Below the pieces are notes generated by a model. The model was not told the DNA's origin, searched no databases, and saw only the letters and a list, made by a program, of their open reading frames with translations. A stretch of DNA of 64,000 nucleotides, taken from positions 62,001-126,000 of the forward strand of contig NZ_QJHB01000001.1 of assembly GCF_003260275.1 (NCBI RefSeq). Direction: 5' to 3'. The position numbers and the translations under genes are program-made. The DNA is from Homoserinimonas sp. OAct 916 (GTDB taxonomy: Bacteria; Actinomycetota; Actinomycetes; Actinomycetales; Microbacteriaceae). The first letter of the stretch is position 1. Each line of letters opens with the position of its first letter. Positions 28,612 through 39,108 of the stretch are shown piece by piece.

Positions 28612-31167
28612 CTATTGGTCGGCGTCGACAGTGATGTCATCGGATTCCTCGGGCCGGGCTGCCGCCCGAGACGATGCCGCCGTGACGGGTCCGGAGGTCG
28701 CCGGGCTCGGTGTGCTCAGCCGAAAGTATGCCCAGAACAACACCGCGAACACGCCGAACCCGATATACAGGCTCAACCACAGCGTGAACGGGGTATCAAC
28801 GGTGCCCCAACTGGTCGGCAACGGCATCAACACCAGAATGAACACCAGCAGGCCAACGCCGTAACAGGCAGCCCACACCGGTTTGCGCCAGGCGAACAGC
28901 TTGCCGCCACTCAGGATTGCCATCGGCAACAGCGACAACGGCAACGACGAGAACCCGCCAACGGTGAAACCGCTGAGCGTCTCCAGGAAGAACCGACCCA
29001 CGAACCCGGGCTGGGGGCCCATCACCGGCACCAACCAGCTGTATGCGAGCCAACAGGCGACACTGACACCGGCCGCATATCCCAGACCGACCAGGGTGAG
29101 CCTGGCATCGTGCGCCTTGGCCAGGGTGAGCCCAAGCGCCAACCCGAACACGGCACCGAACACGATCCCGGGTTCGAACGCGGTGAACCGGGAGAACATC
29201 ACCGCGGCGACCACGATCAGCAGTGACGCGTACCGGAACCTGACCGTCGGTTTCGGTGCCAGGCCCAACCGTTTCACCACCCACAGCACCAGCAGCCAGG
29301 CGAACAGGCTGCGCACCACGAACGAGATCGCGAGCGAGACGAACAACCGCGCCGACCCGGCGTTGAACCCGAACCCGGGATCGATGAATGCCGCAATCAC
29401 CGAAGCCGCAATGATTCCCAACGTCACCGCCAACCAATGCGGAACCCCCGGCCTCGCGACTGCCACATCACCATCGACAGCACCTGCATCTGCTGGAGGT
29501 GCGGGCGGACGCAGCCTGGCCCACCGCCGGGTGAACGGGGCTGTCCACCCCATGATCCGGTCGTAATTGGTTGAGATTGTCGAGTTCAGCAACTGGGCCG
29601 GGTAACCGACGATCAACATCAGAATCAACACCAACCCGATTGATCCGGCCACCGCCCACGGCGCCAGGTTCACCTGCTGCACGGTGCGCAACGAACTCAA
29701 CACCGACGGGGCATCCGGCGACGACCCCAATACCGGCCGGGGGATCGCCATGGGCGCGGCTACCGGGTCGACGGCATTCTCCGCCGCCGGCTCGGCGGGA
29801 GCCGGCAACGCGATTGGTGCGGTCTGCATCGCGGGCAGAGCGGCCGATGTCAGCAGGCTGCCAACAACCTCAGAGACCACTGGCATCGCCGAGCCGACGC
29901 CGAGCGCGCAGTTGGCCAGGTAGGCGTCCGGGGCCTCTGTGGAGGTGCCCGTGTGCGTCCCCGCCAATGTCGTCACTGTCGGCAACCCCTGTCGGAGCTC
30001 CACGGTTGCGGCCACAAGAACGTAGTCGCTGGTGTTCGTGAAGGCGTTCTCCATCAATACGCGGCCATCGTCGTTCGCGGTGCAATCGCTGTCTTCAACA
30101 CGAATCAATTCGAAACTGCCCGCACTGTACGTGACCGTCTCTTCATAGGATCGGTCTGCGACCTTACCCTGATCACCGAAATCCCGGGTCAGGGTGAGCT
30201 GACACGAGTCTGCGCAGTCCATCGAGCCGAACTCCCACTCCCGATGGGTCTTGGTGCCCGGGGGAAGGCCTGGCTGGTACGAGTCAACCACCGTGGAGTC
30301 GATTGTCCAGGAACCCTGAAGCCGAGCCGCGGCCTTGACGGATGGGTTTGTCACGTCGATGGTGAACCCGGCAGATTCCTTGTCGTCGAGGGCCCGGTTG
30401 ATGCCGGTCCACTCGTCGGCCAACATGGCGTCAACGGGGTAGATGCCGGGATCTCCGACAACACCGCTGTCGTCCACGGTCAGCTGTTGAAACGCAGTCA
30501 CCGTAACCGGGTCTCCCGCGAGCGGAGTGACCGTCACGCTCCCGGAGTAGACGATGAGTATGCAGCTATTGGGTTCCCTGCAGTCGAGCGAGAAGGTTGA
30601 CGCGGTGGCACTGAAACCCCCCACGATCGTTTGCACCGTTTGTTCCGGCTCGCTGGTGTTGCCAGCCTGTCTCGGCGCTTCTGCCACGCGGTGCCAACTG
30701 CGTCCCCCCGACAGCGCCACGGTCGGCTGAGTCACGATCGGCTCGGTCACGATCGGCTCGGTCATGGTGGGCTGGGTCATGGTGGGCTGGGTCATGGTGG
30801 GCTGGGTCCCACCTCGGAACTCCACTGCGGTGGCCGCATCAAGGCGGATGGCGGAGCCGTCGGTGAGTGAAACTGCTGCTAGGCCCGTGGCATCCGTCGA
30901 CACGATGGAGCCGTTGTAAATCACATCGTCTGTGTGCGCGGGCGCCAGGCTCGCCCGATCGGTGCCGGCGAGTGTGCCTTCGGCGAAGAGGACCAGGCTC
31001 CCCACTACTGCACCCGGCTCACCGGAGGTTTCAGGAAACTCCGCTCCCGAGGCCTGCGCCTCAGGAGATGCACTCGGCCCCCTCCCTTCAGACCCGTTTG
31101 TGCACCCTGCAAGGGAACTCGCGAGAACAAGTGAACCGAGAACAACAACGAGACCTCGCAGCGACAT
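28612..31167 (-). CDS. FecR-like lipoprotein fused to a polytopic membrane domain
   Basis: An 851-residue protein. It has a lipoprotein signal with lipobox LAGC (Cys22). Residues about 50-260 look FecR-like: ETSGEPGAVVGS, DGSAIRLDAATAVEFRG, GGFSATASTFSLDC and SGSVTVTPLAGDPVTV. A further extracytoplasmic region with several cysteines follows, then about ten membrane helices from residue 500. A six-unit 15-bp repeat lies inside the FecR-like part. The fusion and the role are unclear; signalling or wall binding is possible. It separates prmC from tsaC, genes that are usually adjacent, so it looks like an insertion. Ribosome site GAGGAAAGG. Confidence 0.8.
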   Translation of the reverse strand: MSLRGLVVVLGSLVLASSLAGCTNGSEGRGPSASPEAQASGAEFPETSGEPGAVVGSLVLFAEGTLAGTDRASLAPAHTDDVIYNGSIVSTDATGLAAVSLTDGSAIRLDAATAVEFRGGTQPTMTQPTMTQPTMTEPIVTEPIVTQPTVALSGGRSWHRVAEAPRQAGNTSEPEQTVQTIVGGFSATASTFSLDCREPNSCILIVYSGSVTVTPLAGDPVTVTAFQQLTVDDSGVVGDPGIYPVDAMLADEWTGINRALDDKESAGFTIDVTNPSVKAAARLQGSWTIDSTVVDSYQPGLPPGTKTHREWEFGSMDCADSCQLTLTRDFGDQGKVADRSYEETVTYSAGSFELIRVEDSDCTANDDGRVLMENAFTNTSDYVLVAATVELRQGLPTVTTLAGTHTGTSTEAPDAYLANCALGVGSAMPVVSEVVGSLLTSAALPAMQTAPIALPAPAEPAAENAVDPVAAPMAIPRPVLGSSPDAPSVLSSLRTVQQVNLAPWAVAGSIGLVLILMLIVGYPAQLLNSTISTNYDRIMGWTAPFTRRWARLRPPAPPADAGAVDGDVAVARPGVPHWLAVTLGIIAASVIAAFIDPGFGFNAGSARLFVSLAISFVVRSLFAWLLVLWVVKRLGLAPKPTVRFRYASLLIVVAAVMFSRFTAFEPGIVFGAVFGLALGLTLAKAHDARLTLVGLGYAAGVSVACWLAYSWLVPVMGPQPGFVGRFFLETLSGFTVGGFSSLPLSLLPMAILSGGKLFAWRKPVWAACYGVGLLVFILVLMPLPTSWGTVDTPFTLWLSLYIGFGVFAVLFWAYFRLSTPSPATSGPVTAASSRAAARPEESDDITVDADQ
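30716..30805. repeat. In-frame 15-bp repeat inside the FecR-like gene
   Basis: Six units of 15 bp. Three adjacent units are identical (GTCATGGTGGGCTGG) and two others are identical to each other (GTCACGATCGGCTCG), which suggests local homogenisation or recent duplication. They encode TQPTM and TEPIV repeats. Confidence 0.95.
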
Positions 31168-31345
31168 GGCTGCACCTTTCCTCGGGCGGAAAATTGCTTG
31201 CAGGCGTACTTTTGTGTCGTAGTGTTTTCAGGTGTATTTTTTTTGGACACGAACTCGAACAAACAGCCCTCTCCAGCCGGGCTGAGCAAAACTCATGCAT
31301 TCGCGTGGTGCACTGAGAGTACTCCTGCGGCGCCTCAACGTCTGT

Positions 31346-31361
31346 ACCCCCGTTCGGGGGT
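31346..31361. terminator. Short palindrome after prmC
   Basis: ACCCCC and GGGGGT pair across a GTTC loop, 20 bp after the prmC stop. It is a plausible terminator for prmC. The rest of 31168-31381 is AT-richer than its surroundings (a T8 run near 31238) and probably carries the promoter of the FecR-like gene; I see no gene in it. Confidence 0.5.
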
Positions 31362-31381
31362 CATTCATTCGTCGCTCGAGG

Positions 31382-32263
31382 TCAGCGAATGGCGCTCGTC
31401 GCCCGATCCCGCCCCGACAAGTCGGGGGTCGTTCGGGGTGTGCGCCAACCGTCGGCGGCAAGCAATGCGCGGATGCCCGGCCCCTGCTCCTCGCCGTGTT
31501 CAAGGATCAGGGTGCCGCCCGGGTGCAGCAGCATCTGCGCCCGGGTCGACACGGCGCGCACAACGTCGAGCCCGTCCTCGCCGCCGTAGAGCGCCGCGCC
31601 CGGGTCGTGCAGGCGCACCTCGACCTCGCGCGGGATCGCAGCATCCGGAATGTAGGGCGGGTTCGAGATGACAACATCGGCGGTGCCGTCGATTTCGGGA
31701 AAAGCGTCGGCAAGGTCGCCGAGCACCAACGTCGCGTTGGGGGCGGCCACGGCATCGAAGTTACGCCTGGTCCACAAAAACGCATCCACCGACTTCTCCA
31801 CAGCGAATACGCGCGCCCGGGGAACCTCGGTGGCCAATGCCAGCGCGATCGCCCCGCTGCCGGTACCGAGGTCGACAGCGATCGGCTCGGGCAATTCAGA
31901 TTGGTTCAAACGGTCGATCGCGATCTGCGTCACCTGCTCGGTCTCTGGTCGCGGAACGAAGACTCCGGGGCCGACAGCGAGTACCAGCGACCGAAAAGGG
32001 GCCTGGCCGGTGATGTGCTGCAGCGGTTCCCGTGCAGCGCGTCGCGTGGTGAGTTCGTTGATCGTCGCGGCGTCGTCCGGGCTCACAGCGGTATCGGTGA
32101 TCGCCATTGCCTGCACCCGGCCGCGGCTGGCGTCGAGCACGAACCCGATCAGCAGGTCGGCGTCGACCTGCGGATCTGATATTCCGGCGGCGGACAACAG
32201 CCCGCGTACGGCTTCTCTCATTGAACTCACAGTCGTCACAGTGCGACTTATTTCCTCTGGCAT
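31382..32263 (-). CDS. prmC: Release-factor glutamine N5-methyltransferase
   Basis: A protein of about 293 residues that methylates the GGQ glutamine of release factors RF1 and RF2. SAM motif [15 protein letters not shown] and the diagnostic NPPYIP (about 200) are present. I start at the ATG of MPEEISRT; an ATG 14 codons further in is the alternative. It normally sits beside prfA; here a plus-strand block of four genes lies between the two. Confidence 0.92.
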   Translation of the reverse strand: MPEEISRTVTTVSSMREAVRGLLSAAGISDPQVDADLLIGFVLDASRGRVQAMAITDTAVSPDDAATINELTTRRAAREPLQHITGQAPFRSLVLAVGPGVFVPRPETEQVTQIAIDRLNQSELPEPIAVDLGTGSGAIALALATEVPRARVFAVEKSVDAFLWTRRNFDAVAAPNATLVLGDLADAFPEIDGTADVVISNPPYIPDAAIPREVEVRLHDPGAALYGGEDGLDVVRAVSTRAQMLLHPGGTLILEHGEEQGPGIRALLAADGWRTPRTTPDLSGRDRATSAIR

Positions 32264-32325
32264 GTCATTCCAAGAATAGGCTGAATAGTCGGGGCCGAAT
32301 TTTCCCAGAAGAAAGCGGAGTTTCC

Positions 32326-33264
32326 ATGAGTGCACAAATCTATTCCGACATCACCGAGGCAGTGGGTAATACCCCGCTGGTCCGACTCAACCGCGTCACC
32401 GCAGATTCGGCGGCCACGGTGCTCGCGAAGCTGGAGTTCTACAACCCGGCCGGTAGCGTGAAAGACCGCATCGGCGTGGCCATCGTGGATGCCGCAGAGG
32501 CGTCTGGTGCCCTGAAGCCGGGCGGCACCATTGTCGAGGGCACCAGCGGCAACACCGGCATCGCGCTCGCACTGGTCGGGGCCGCTCGCGGGTACCGGGT
32601 GATCCTGACCATGCCAGACACCATGAGCCGCGAGCGTCGCGTGCTGCTGCGCGCCTACGGCGCCGAGATTGTGTTCACTCCCGGCAGTGAGGGGATGCGC
32701 GGAGCCGTGGACAAGGCGCAGGAGATTGTTGAGAACACGCCGAACTCGATCTGGGCCAAGCAGTTCGCAAACCCGGCGAATCCGCAGATCCATCGCACGG
32801 GAACCGGTGAAGAGATCTGGTCAGACACCGAAGGCGCGGTCGACATTCTGGTGGCGGGCATCGGCACCGGCGGCACCATCACAGGGGCGGGCGGTCTGCT
32901 CAAAGAACGCAAACCAGGGCTGAAAGTGGTGGCGGTCGAGCCGATCGACTCCCCCCTCCTCTCCGGCGGTGCACCCGGTCCGCACAAGATTCAGGGGCTC
33001 GGCGCTAACTTCGTGCCGGAGGTGCTGGATACCACCATCTATGACGAGGTCATTGATGTGAGCCTCGACGATTCGCTTCGAACCGCTCGTACCCTGGCGA
33101 CCGACGAGGGGATCCTCGCGGGAATCTCCGGTGGTGCTGCGGCGTGGGCGGCGCTGCAGGTGGCAGCTCGCCCCGAGAATGCCGGCAAGACCATCGTTGT
33201 CGTCATCCCCGACTTCGGCGAACGCTACGTGTCGACCATGCTGTACGAAGATCTGCTCGATTGA
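32326..33264 (+). CDS. cysK: Cysteine synthase (O-acetylserine sulfhydrylase)
   Basis: A 312-residue PLP enzyme that converts O-acetylserine and sulfide to cysteine. [11 protein letters not shown] holds the PLP lysine, [12 protein letters not shown] the substrate loop, and [10 protein letters not shown] the phosphate loop. The ATG at 32326 begins [19 protein letters not shown]. cysE follows after 13 bp, so the two form an operon making cysteine from serine. Confidence 0.96.
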   Translation: MSAQIYSDITEAVGNTPLVRLNRVTADSAATVLAKLEFYNPAGSVKDRIGVAIVDAAEASGALKPGGTIVEGTSGNTGIALALVGAARGYRVILTMPDTMSRERRVLLRAYGAEIVFTPGSEGMRGAVDKAQEIVENTPNSIWAKQFANPANPQIHRTGTGEEIWSDTEGAVDILVAGIGTGGTITGAGGLLKERKPGLKVVAVEPIDSPLLSGGAPGPHKIQGLGANFVPEVLDTTIYDEVIDVSLDDSLRTARTLATDEGILAGISGGAAAWAALQVAARPENAGKTIVVVIPDFGERYVSTMLYEDLLD

Positions 33265-33277
33265 GAGCCGGGCTCTG

Positions 33278-33853
33278 ATGTCTGTGATCTCCCGGCTGCG
33301 TGAAGACGTGCACGCAGCACGCACCCACGATCCTGCCGCTCGCAGCAATCTCGAAGTGCTTCTCACATACTCCGGCCTGCACGCGATCTGGTCCTACCGG
33401 GTGGCTCACCGCTGGTGGCGCGACCCGTTGCTCCGGTTGCCCGCCCGTGCCCTCTCCCAATTCACCAGGTTTCTGACCGGGGTCGAGATCCATCCCGGTG
33501 CACGGATCGGTCGACGATTCTTCATCGACCACGGCATGGGGGTCGTGATCGGCCAGACGGCGGTGATCGGCGACGACGTCATGCTGTACCACGGTGTCAC
33601 CCTGGGCGGGAAGAGCCAAGGCACTGGCAAGCGGCATCCGACACTGCATTCGGAGGTGGTGGTGGGAGCCGGCGCCCAGGTGCTCGGCGACATCGTGATC
33701 GGGCGCGGGAGCGTCATCGGGGCGAACGCCGTCGTGGTGCACGATGCCCCGGCCCACTCGGTGCTCGTGGGCATCCCGGCGACCACCCGTTCGGCCACGA
33801 CCGCCCAACCGCCCGACGAGGACGGCTGGTTGGACCCGGCGATCTATATCTGA
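33278..33853 (+). CDS. cysE: Serine O-acetyltransferase
   Basis: A 191-residue left-handed beta-helix acyltransferase, first step of cysteine synthesis from serine and acetyl-CoA. Hexapeptide repeats run through [39 protein letters not shown] and [16 protein letters not shown]. It is the short form, lacking much of the N-terminal helical domain of E. coli CysE. Confidence 0.94.
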   Translation: MSVISRLREDVHAARTHDPAARSNLEVLLTYSGLHAIWSYRVAHRWWRDPLLRLPARALSQFTRFLTGVEIHPGARIGRRFFIDHGMGVVIGQTAVIGDDVMLYHGVTLGGKSQGTGKRHPTLHSEVVVGAGAQVLGDIVIGRGSVIGANAVVVHDAPAHSVLVGIPATTRSATTAQPPDEDGWLDPAIYI

Positions 33854-33909
33854 GCGGCCCGCGCCCGGCCGGTTGTGCCGTGCGCTGTGAAACGTGTCAG
33901 GCTTGACGA

Positions 33910-34194
33910 GTGACCACCGTATTGCAGGACCCAGAGATCCTGGAGCAGACGACCCACGACACCCCGTGGCTCACCATCGTCTGGAATGACCCGGTCAATC
34001 TGATGTCGTACGTGGCGCACGTGTTCCGCACCTATTTCGGATTCAGCCGGGCCGAGGCCGAGCGCCGGATGCTCGAAGTTCACAACAAGGGTCGCGCGAT
34101 CGTCGCCCGCGGCAACCGCGAGGAGATGGAGCGCCACGTCGAGGCGATGCACGACTACGGCTTGTGGGCCACCCTGTCGAAGGCGGACAGGTGA
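33910..34194 (+). CDS. clpS: ClpS, N-end-rule adaptor of the Clp protease
   Basis: A 94-residue adaptor that delivers substrates with destabilising N-terminal residues to the ClpAP or ClpCP machine. The substrate pocket block PWLTIVWNDPVNLMSYV and the later GRAIVARGNREEMERHVEAM are typical. GTG start. Its stop overlaps the next gene by four bases (GTGA). Confidence 0.94.
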   Translation: MTTVLQDPEILEQTTHDTPWLTIVWNDPVNLMSYVAHVFRTYFGFSRAEAERRMLEVHNKGRAIVARGNREEMERHVEAMHDYGLWATLSKADR

Positions 34195-34685
34195 TTCGGG
34201 GGATCCAGCGCGACGGCAATCAGCTGATCGCCGACCTTGAGCCCGGCGAGCGAAATCTCATCCGGCTGATCTGCGGTCAACTGGTCGACATGCTCGAGGC
34301 GGATGCCACGGGCGACGCCGGCGGAACCGCCGACCCGGCAATGATCCGGTTGCTCCCGGATGCCTACCCGGATGATGCCGAGGCCGGAGCCGAGTTTCGC
34401 CGGTTCACCGCCGAGGGCATCACCGAACGACGGCGGCAGAATGCCCGGATCGTGTTGGAAGAGCTCGAGGAGGCTCCGGCCGATGACCCGGTCGTGATTG
34501 CCACCGAATCCGCACCGGCCTGGTTGCGCACGATCACCTCGCTCCGTCTGGTGCTGGCGACCCGGCTGGGGATTGAGAACGACGACGACGAGGGCCGCAC
34601 CGATGATGACGCGCAGCCTCTGCACGATGTGTACCACTGGCTGGGCTGGCTGCAGGAGTCACTCATCGTCGCACTCGACGACTGA
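34191..34685 (+). CDS. DUF2017 protein coupled to clpS
   Basis: A 164-residue soluble protein of the actinobacterial DUF2017 family, function unknown. Pattern: GERNLIRLICGQLVDML near residue 20, FRRFTAEGITERRRQNARIVLEEL, and the C-terminal VYHWLGWLQESLIVAL. The constant neighbourhood and overlap with clpS suggest a role with the Clp adaptor. GTG start overlapping the clpS stop. Confidence 0.88.
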   Translation: MIRGIQRDGNQLIADLEPGERNLIRLICGQLVDMLEADATGDAGGTADPAMIRLLPDAYPDDAEAGAEFRRFTAEGITERRRQNARIVLEELEEAPADDPVVIATESAPAWLRTITSLRLVLATRLGIENDDDEGRTDDDAQPLHDVYHWLGWLQESLIVALDD

Positions 34686-34688
34686 GGG

Positions 34689-34708
34689 CACGAGTTCTCA
34701 CCCTCGTG
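34689..34708. terminator. Weak hairpin between convergent DUF2017 and prfA
   Basis: CACGAG and CTCGTG pair over an 8-base loop in the 31-bp gap between the two stop codons. It is short, but in the right place for a bidirectional stop. Confidence 0.4.
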
Positions 34709-34716
34709 GACCGGAA

Positions 34717-35796
34717 CTATTCCTGGTCGCCGAGTTCTGCGATCCTCGACTCCTCATCGAAGGTGATGCATGACTGCAGCACGGGCTCGAGTGCCCCGTT
34801 CATGACCGCATCCAGGTTGTACGCCTTGTAGCCGGTGCGATGGTCGGCGATGCGGTTCTCCGGGAAGTTGTAGGTGCGGATGCGCTCCGAGCGGTCCATG
34901 GTGCGGATCTGGCTCTTGCGCACGGCCGATGCCTCTGCATCCAGCTCCTCCTGCTGGCGGGCCAGCACGCGGGCGCGAAGCACGCGCATCCCCGCCTCGC
35001 GGTTCTGGATCTGGCTCTTCTCGTTCTGCATCGCCACGACGATGCCGGTCGGCAAGTGCGTGATCCGCACCGCCGAGTCGGTCGTGTTCACCGATTGTCC
35101 GCCAGGGCCGCTGGAGCGGTACACGTCGATCTTCAGATCGTTCGCGTGGATCTCCACCTCTTCGGGCTCGTCCACCTCGGGAAACACCAGCACCCCGGCC
35201 GCCGAGGTGTGGATGCGCCCCTGTGACTCGGTCGCCGGCACCCGCTGCACGCGGTGCACCCCGCCCTCGTACTTCAGGTGCGCCCAGACGCCCTCAGCGG
35301 GATCGGAGGACTTGCCCTTGATGGCCAGCTGCACGTCCTTGATGCCACCGAGGTCGCTCACCGTCTGCTCGATGATCTCGGTCTTCCACTTCTTGGATTC
35401 GGCGTAGTGCAGGTACATGCGCAGCAGGTCGCCGGCGAACAGCGCCGATTCGGCACCGCCCTCCCCCATCTTGATCTCCATGATCACGTCGCGACCGTCG
35501 TTCGGGTCGCGCGGGATCAGCAGACGCCTCAGCTTCTCGGCCGCGGCATCCGTCTGCTCCTGGAGGCCTGGGATCTCCTCGGCGAACGCATGATCCTCTG
35601 CAGCAAGCTCGCGTGCCGCGGCGAGATCGGCGTCGACCGCCTCCCACACGCGGTAGGCAGCGATGATCCGGCTGAGTTCGGCGTAGCGCCTGTTGACCTT
35701 CTTCGATCTCACCGGGTCGGAATGCAACTCGGGATCGGAGAGCTGCTGCTGCAGGTCTTCGTGCTCGGCCAGCAAACCGCTTACTGACTCAAACAC
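34717..35796 (-). CDS. prfA: Peptide chain release factor 1
   Basis: A 359-residue factor that releases the chain at UAA and UAG. The anticodon-like tripeptide PAT (in [15 protein letters not shown], about 190) marks RF1, not RF2, and the catalytic loop is [10 protein letters not shown] (about 230). GTG start; the gene begins 7 bp after rho. It is the substrate of PrmC, encoded downstream beyond the inserted block. Confidence 0.97.
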   Translation of the reverse strand: MFESVSGLLAEHEDLQQQLSDPELHSDPVRSKKVNRRYAELSRIIAAYRVWEAVDADLAAARELAAEDHAFAEEIPGLQEQTDAAAEKLRRLLIPRDPNDGRDVIMEIKMGEGGAESALFAGDLLRMYLHYAESKKWKTEIIEQTVSDLGGIKDVQLAIKGKSSDPAEGVWAHLKYEGGVHRVQRVPATESQGRIHTSAAGVLVFPEVDEPEEVEIHANDLKIDVYRSSGPGGQSVNTTDSAVRITHLPTGIVVAMQNEKSQIQNREAGMRVLRARVLARQQEELDAEASAVRKSQIRTMDRSERIRTYNFPENRIADHRTGYKAYNLDAVMNGALEPVLQSCITFDEESRIAELGDQE

Positions 35797-35803
35797 GAGC
35801 TTC

Positions 35804-37939
35804 TCACGCTTCCTTGCTGTTGGGGATCGTGGGCATGGACTTCTGCACCTGCATCAGGAACTCGACATTGCTCGAAGTCTCCTTCAACCGGCCGAGCACC
35901 ATCTCCAGCGCCTGCTGAGTGTCCTGGCCCGCCAACGCCCGACGCAGTTTCCAGGTGACCTGGGTCTCGTCGGCGCTCATCAGCATCTCTTCCCTGCGGG
36001 TACCGGATGCGTTCACATCGACAGCTGGGAAGATGCGCTTGTCCGCCAGCTGGCGCGACAGTCGCAGTTCCATGTTTCCGGTTCCCTTGAACTCTTCGAA
36101 GATGACCTCGTCCATCTTGGAGCCCGTCTCGACCAGTGCCGAGGCGATGATGGTGAGGGAGCCGCCGTTCTCGATGTTGCGAGCAGCACCGAAGAACCGC
36201 TTGGGCGGGTACAGCGCCGAGGCGTCGACCCCGCCGGAGAGGATACGGCCGGATGCCGGCGCGGTGAGGTTGTAGGCGCGCCCGAGCCGGGTGATCGAGT
36301 CGAGCAGCACGACCACGTCGTGGCCCAGTTCGACCAGGCGCTTTGCGCGCTCGATCGCGAGCTCGGCGACGGTGGTGTGGTCTTCGGCCGGACGGTCGAA
36401 GGTGGAGGCGATGACCTCACCCTTCACCGTGCGTTGCATGTCGGTGACCTCTTCCGGGCGCTCGTCCACGAGCACGACCATCAGGTGCACCTCGGGGTTG
36501 TTCGCAGAGATCGCGTTGGCGATCTGCTGCATCACGATCGTCTTGCCCGCCTTGGGCGGAGCCACGATCAGGCCGCGCTGTCCCTTGCCGATCGGCGACA
36601 CCAGGTCGATGATGCGCGTGGTGACCTTGGACGCGTCAGTCTCCAACCGCAGGCGCTCCTGCGGGTAGAGGGGGGTGAGGCTCTGGAACTCGACCCGCGT
36701 GGCCGCCTCATCGACACTCAACCCGTTGATGGAGTCGACTTTGACGATCGCGTTGTACTTCTGGCGACCCCCGGTGCTCTCGCCATCTCGCGGCTGGCGG
36801 ATGGCGCCAACGACGGCGTCACCCTTGCGCAGGTGGTACTTCTTGACCTGACCGAGTGAGACGTAGACGTCGTGGGTACCCGGCAGGTAACCGCTGGTGC
36901 GCACGAACGCGTAATTGTCGAGGACGTCGAGGATGCCCGCGACGGGGATCAGCACGTCGTCATCGGAGATCTCGGGCTCGAAATCGTCTTGCCCACCACC
37001 GCGACGTTTACGGTCCCGGTAGCGGCTGCGGCCCGAACGTGACTGGTCTCCATCGTCGTCGCCTCGGTTGGGCGGCTGGTTCTGGTTCTGGCCCTGCTTC
37101 TGGCCCTGCTCCTGCTTGGTCTCTGTTCGGTCGGAGCCGCGGTCAGCATCCTGCCCGGAGCCGCGGCGATCACTGCGCCCACGCCGGTTTCGCTGCTGGC
37201 GGTCGCCGGAGGAGGCCTGCTTGTCGTCGTCGCCCTGTCCGTTGCCGGCATCCTGGCCCGTGTCGTGAGCCGTGCCGTTGTGGTCAGTGCGGTCCTGATC
37301 GGCAGTCTTCTCCGTGTCGGCGGTTCGACCCTGGCCGTCCTTCCGATCCTGACTCTGCGTGTCCTGCTCTTCGGACTGGGCACGTGCACCCTTGCGCCGA
37401 TCGTTGCCTTCGTTGCGGCTTCCGCGGCGACCGCCGCGCTGCTGCCCGGCCTCTGTCGCCTCGTGTTCGTCAGCAGCCTGTTCGGCCTCGGTCTTCTGGC
37501 TTGTCGAATCAGCCGCACCGCGCCTGTTCGGAGACTGCCTAGCGGTCGTCTGGTCCAAGGCCTGGTCCAGCGCAGCCAGAGCGTCTGCCGAGGTGGCGCG
37601 ACGGGGGGCCCGGCGGGCCGGGGCCTCGGGGATCTCCAGCGGCTCCACTGCTCCAGCGGGAGCCTTGCGGCCGGCTGGCTCAGCTGCGTCGGCGGACTTC
37701 TTGCGGCCAGCCGATGTTCGTGCGGCAACAGGCTCGACAACCGGCTCTGCCGCCGGTGCTGTTTTCTGACTTGCCGGGGCGCGGCCCGCGCTGATCGCCT
37801 CGATCAGCGCACTCTTGCGCAGTTTGGACACGCCGGGCACTCCGAGCTTGGCCGCCATGGCCTGAAGCTCGGTCACCTTGAGCGTGTTGAGGTCGCCGCC
37901 GGAAGCGGCATCGGTGTTGGGATTGTTGACATTGGTCAC
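35804..37939 (-). CDS. rho: Transcription termination factor Rho
   Basis: A 711-residue RNA-dependent ATPase helicase. A Rho-N domain ([21 protein letters not shown]) is followed by about 270 residues of Arg/Asp/Gln/Gly-rich, probably disordered sequence. Then come the RNA-binding cold-shock fold ([21 protein letters not shown]) and the ATPase core (Walker [13 protein letters not shown] and R loops). The long hydrophilic insert is known for actinobacterial Rho and binds RNA. GTG start behind AAGGAA. Confidence 0.97.
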   Translation of the reverse strand: MTNVNNPNTDAASGGDLNTLKVTELQAMAAKLGVPGVSKLRKSALIEAISAGRAPASQKTAPAAEPVVEPVAARTSAGRKKSADAAEPAGRKAPAGAVEPLEIPEAPARRAPRRATSADALAALDQALDQTTARQSPNRRGAADSTSQKTEAEQAADEHEATEAGQQRGGRRGSRNEGNDRRKGARAQSEEQDTQSQDRKDGQGRTADTEKTADQDRTDHNGTAHDTGQDAGNGQGDDDKQASSGDRQQRNRRGRSDRRGSGQDADRGSDRTETKQEQGQKQGQNQNQPPNRGDDDGDQSRSGRSRYRDRKRRGGGQDDFEPEISDDDVLIPVAGILDVLDNYAFVRTSGYLPGTHDVYVSLGQVKKYHLRKGDAVVGAIRQPRDGESTGGRQKYNAIVKVDSINGLSVDEAATRVEFQSLTPLYPQERLRLETDASKVTTRIIDLVSPIGKGQRGLIVAPPKAGKTIVMQQIANAISANNPEVHLMVVLVDERPEEVTDMQRTVKGEVIASTFDRPAEDHTTVAELAIERAKRLVELGHDVVVLLDSITRLGRAYNLTAPASGRILSGGVDASALYPPKRFFGAARNIENGGSLTIIASALVETGSKMDEVIFEEFKGTGNMELRLSRQLADKRIFPAVDVNASGTRREEMLMSADETQVTWKLRRALAGQDTQQALEMVLGRLKETSSNVEFLMQVQKSMPTIPNSKEA

Positions 37940-38145
37940 TGAGAGAAAGTTCCTTAGCTCCTGATGATCGCGAGAAGCGCGTTGTCAGGGAAGTCATTGC
38001 GAACCGAAAGCCTTGAGCGAGGTGACACCGGGTGTTCTGATCCACCGGCGGATTGAAGACAATCCGTAAAGTTCACCCAACCGAAACCCGCACGCCAGCA
38101 ATGACGGTGATTTTGTGGGACATACCGGAGACCAGATTCGCTGTA
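37940..38145 (-). promoter_or_regulatory. Leader region of rho
   Basis: A 206-bp non-coding gap between thrB and rho. A perfect hairpin GGATTG/CAATCC with a 4-base loop is at 38050-38065, and a GC-rich inverted pair (CACCGGGTG/CCACCGG) lies at 38025-38047. rho leaders are often autoregulated; I see no defined riboswitch. Confidence 0.35.
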
Positions 38146-39108
38146 TTACGCGTTTTCCACCGGATGCGGTACTACTGTAGCACCTTTGACATCCACAGCC
38201 AGCATCAATGCCTGCCACTCGGTTTCGGAGCGCTCTGCCACCAGGTCGGCGGCGACCTGCCGCTGGCCCGGGTCACTGCAGAGCACCAGGATGGACGGCC
38301 CGGCTCCGGAGACAACGGCGGCAAAGCCATTCTCACGCAGCAATGTGATCAGTCGGTCGGTTTCGGGCATGGCACTGGCCCGATAACGCTGGTGCAACTT
38401 GTCCTCGGTGGCCGCGAGCAGCAGCTCGGGGCTCTGGATCAAGGCGGCGATCAGCAGGGCCGAGCGGGACACATTGAAGATTGCATCCGCGTGCGGCACC
38501 TGTTCCGGCTGCAGACTGCGCGCAAGCGCGGTCGACATGGTGGTCTCCGGCACGAACACCAGCGGTGAGACCCCGCGGTGCACGATCAGTCGCTTGTGTA
38601 ACGGCACGCTGTCGGTCACCCACGCGATCGTCAGGCCTCCGAAGAGTGAGGGCGCGACGTTGTCAGGATGCCCCTCCATCTCGGTCGCCAGGGCGAGCAG
38701 CTGGTCGGGATCGATCGTTTCGATACCCTCGAGCAAACCCTTGGCCGCCATGATGCCGGCCACAATGGCCGCGCCGGACGAGCCCAGCCCTCGGCCGTGA
38801 GGGATGGCGTTGTGAGCCACCAGATCCACCCCGGGCATCGGCCGGGAGAAGTGCGCAAAGGTGTGAGCGATCGCCTTCACGACGAGGTTCGACGCGTCGG
38901 TCGCCACTTCGCCCTCCCCGACGCCGTGCACCTCGACATGGGCGCTGGTGTCCGCACGAGCGGTGACGGTCAACTCGTCGTAGAGCCCGAGAGCCAGTCC
39001 GAGCGTGTCGAATCCGGGCCCGAGGTTCGCTGTGGTTGCCGGAACCTTGACCTGCACACTGCGGCCGACCGGAACGGTGCTCTGGGGCGCGCCGCCTGCT
39101 GCGCTCAT
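38146..39108 (-). CDS. thrB: Homoserine kinase
   Basis: A 320-residue GHMP kinase that phosphorylates homoserine for threonine synthesis. The ATP loop [16 protein letters not shown] and the C-terminal GAGPSILVL motif are clear. The ATG overlaps the thrC stop by four bases. Confidence 0.96.
   Translation of the reverse strand: MSAAGGAPQSTVPVGRSVQVKVPATTANLGPGFDTLGLALGLYDELTVTARADTSAHVEVHGVGEGEVATDASNLVVKAIAHTFAHFSRPMPGVDLVAHNAIPHGRGLGSSGAAIVAGIMAAKGLLEGIETIDPDQLLALATEMEGHPDNVAPSLFGGLTIAWVTDSVPLHKRLIVHRGVSPLVFVPETTMSTALARSLQPEQVPHADAIFNVSRSALLIAALIQSPELLLAATEDKLHQRYRASAMPETDRLITLLRENGFAAVVSGAGPSILVLCSDPGQRQVAADLVAERSETEWQALMLAVDVKGATVVPHPVENA

Noticed and set aside
31300-31400. A tRNA-like stretch (short stem with a GTTCG loop near prmC end)
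   Set aside because: No cloverleaf can be drawn; it is a simple ACCCCC/GGGGGT hairpin after prmC.
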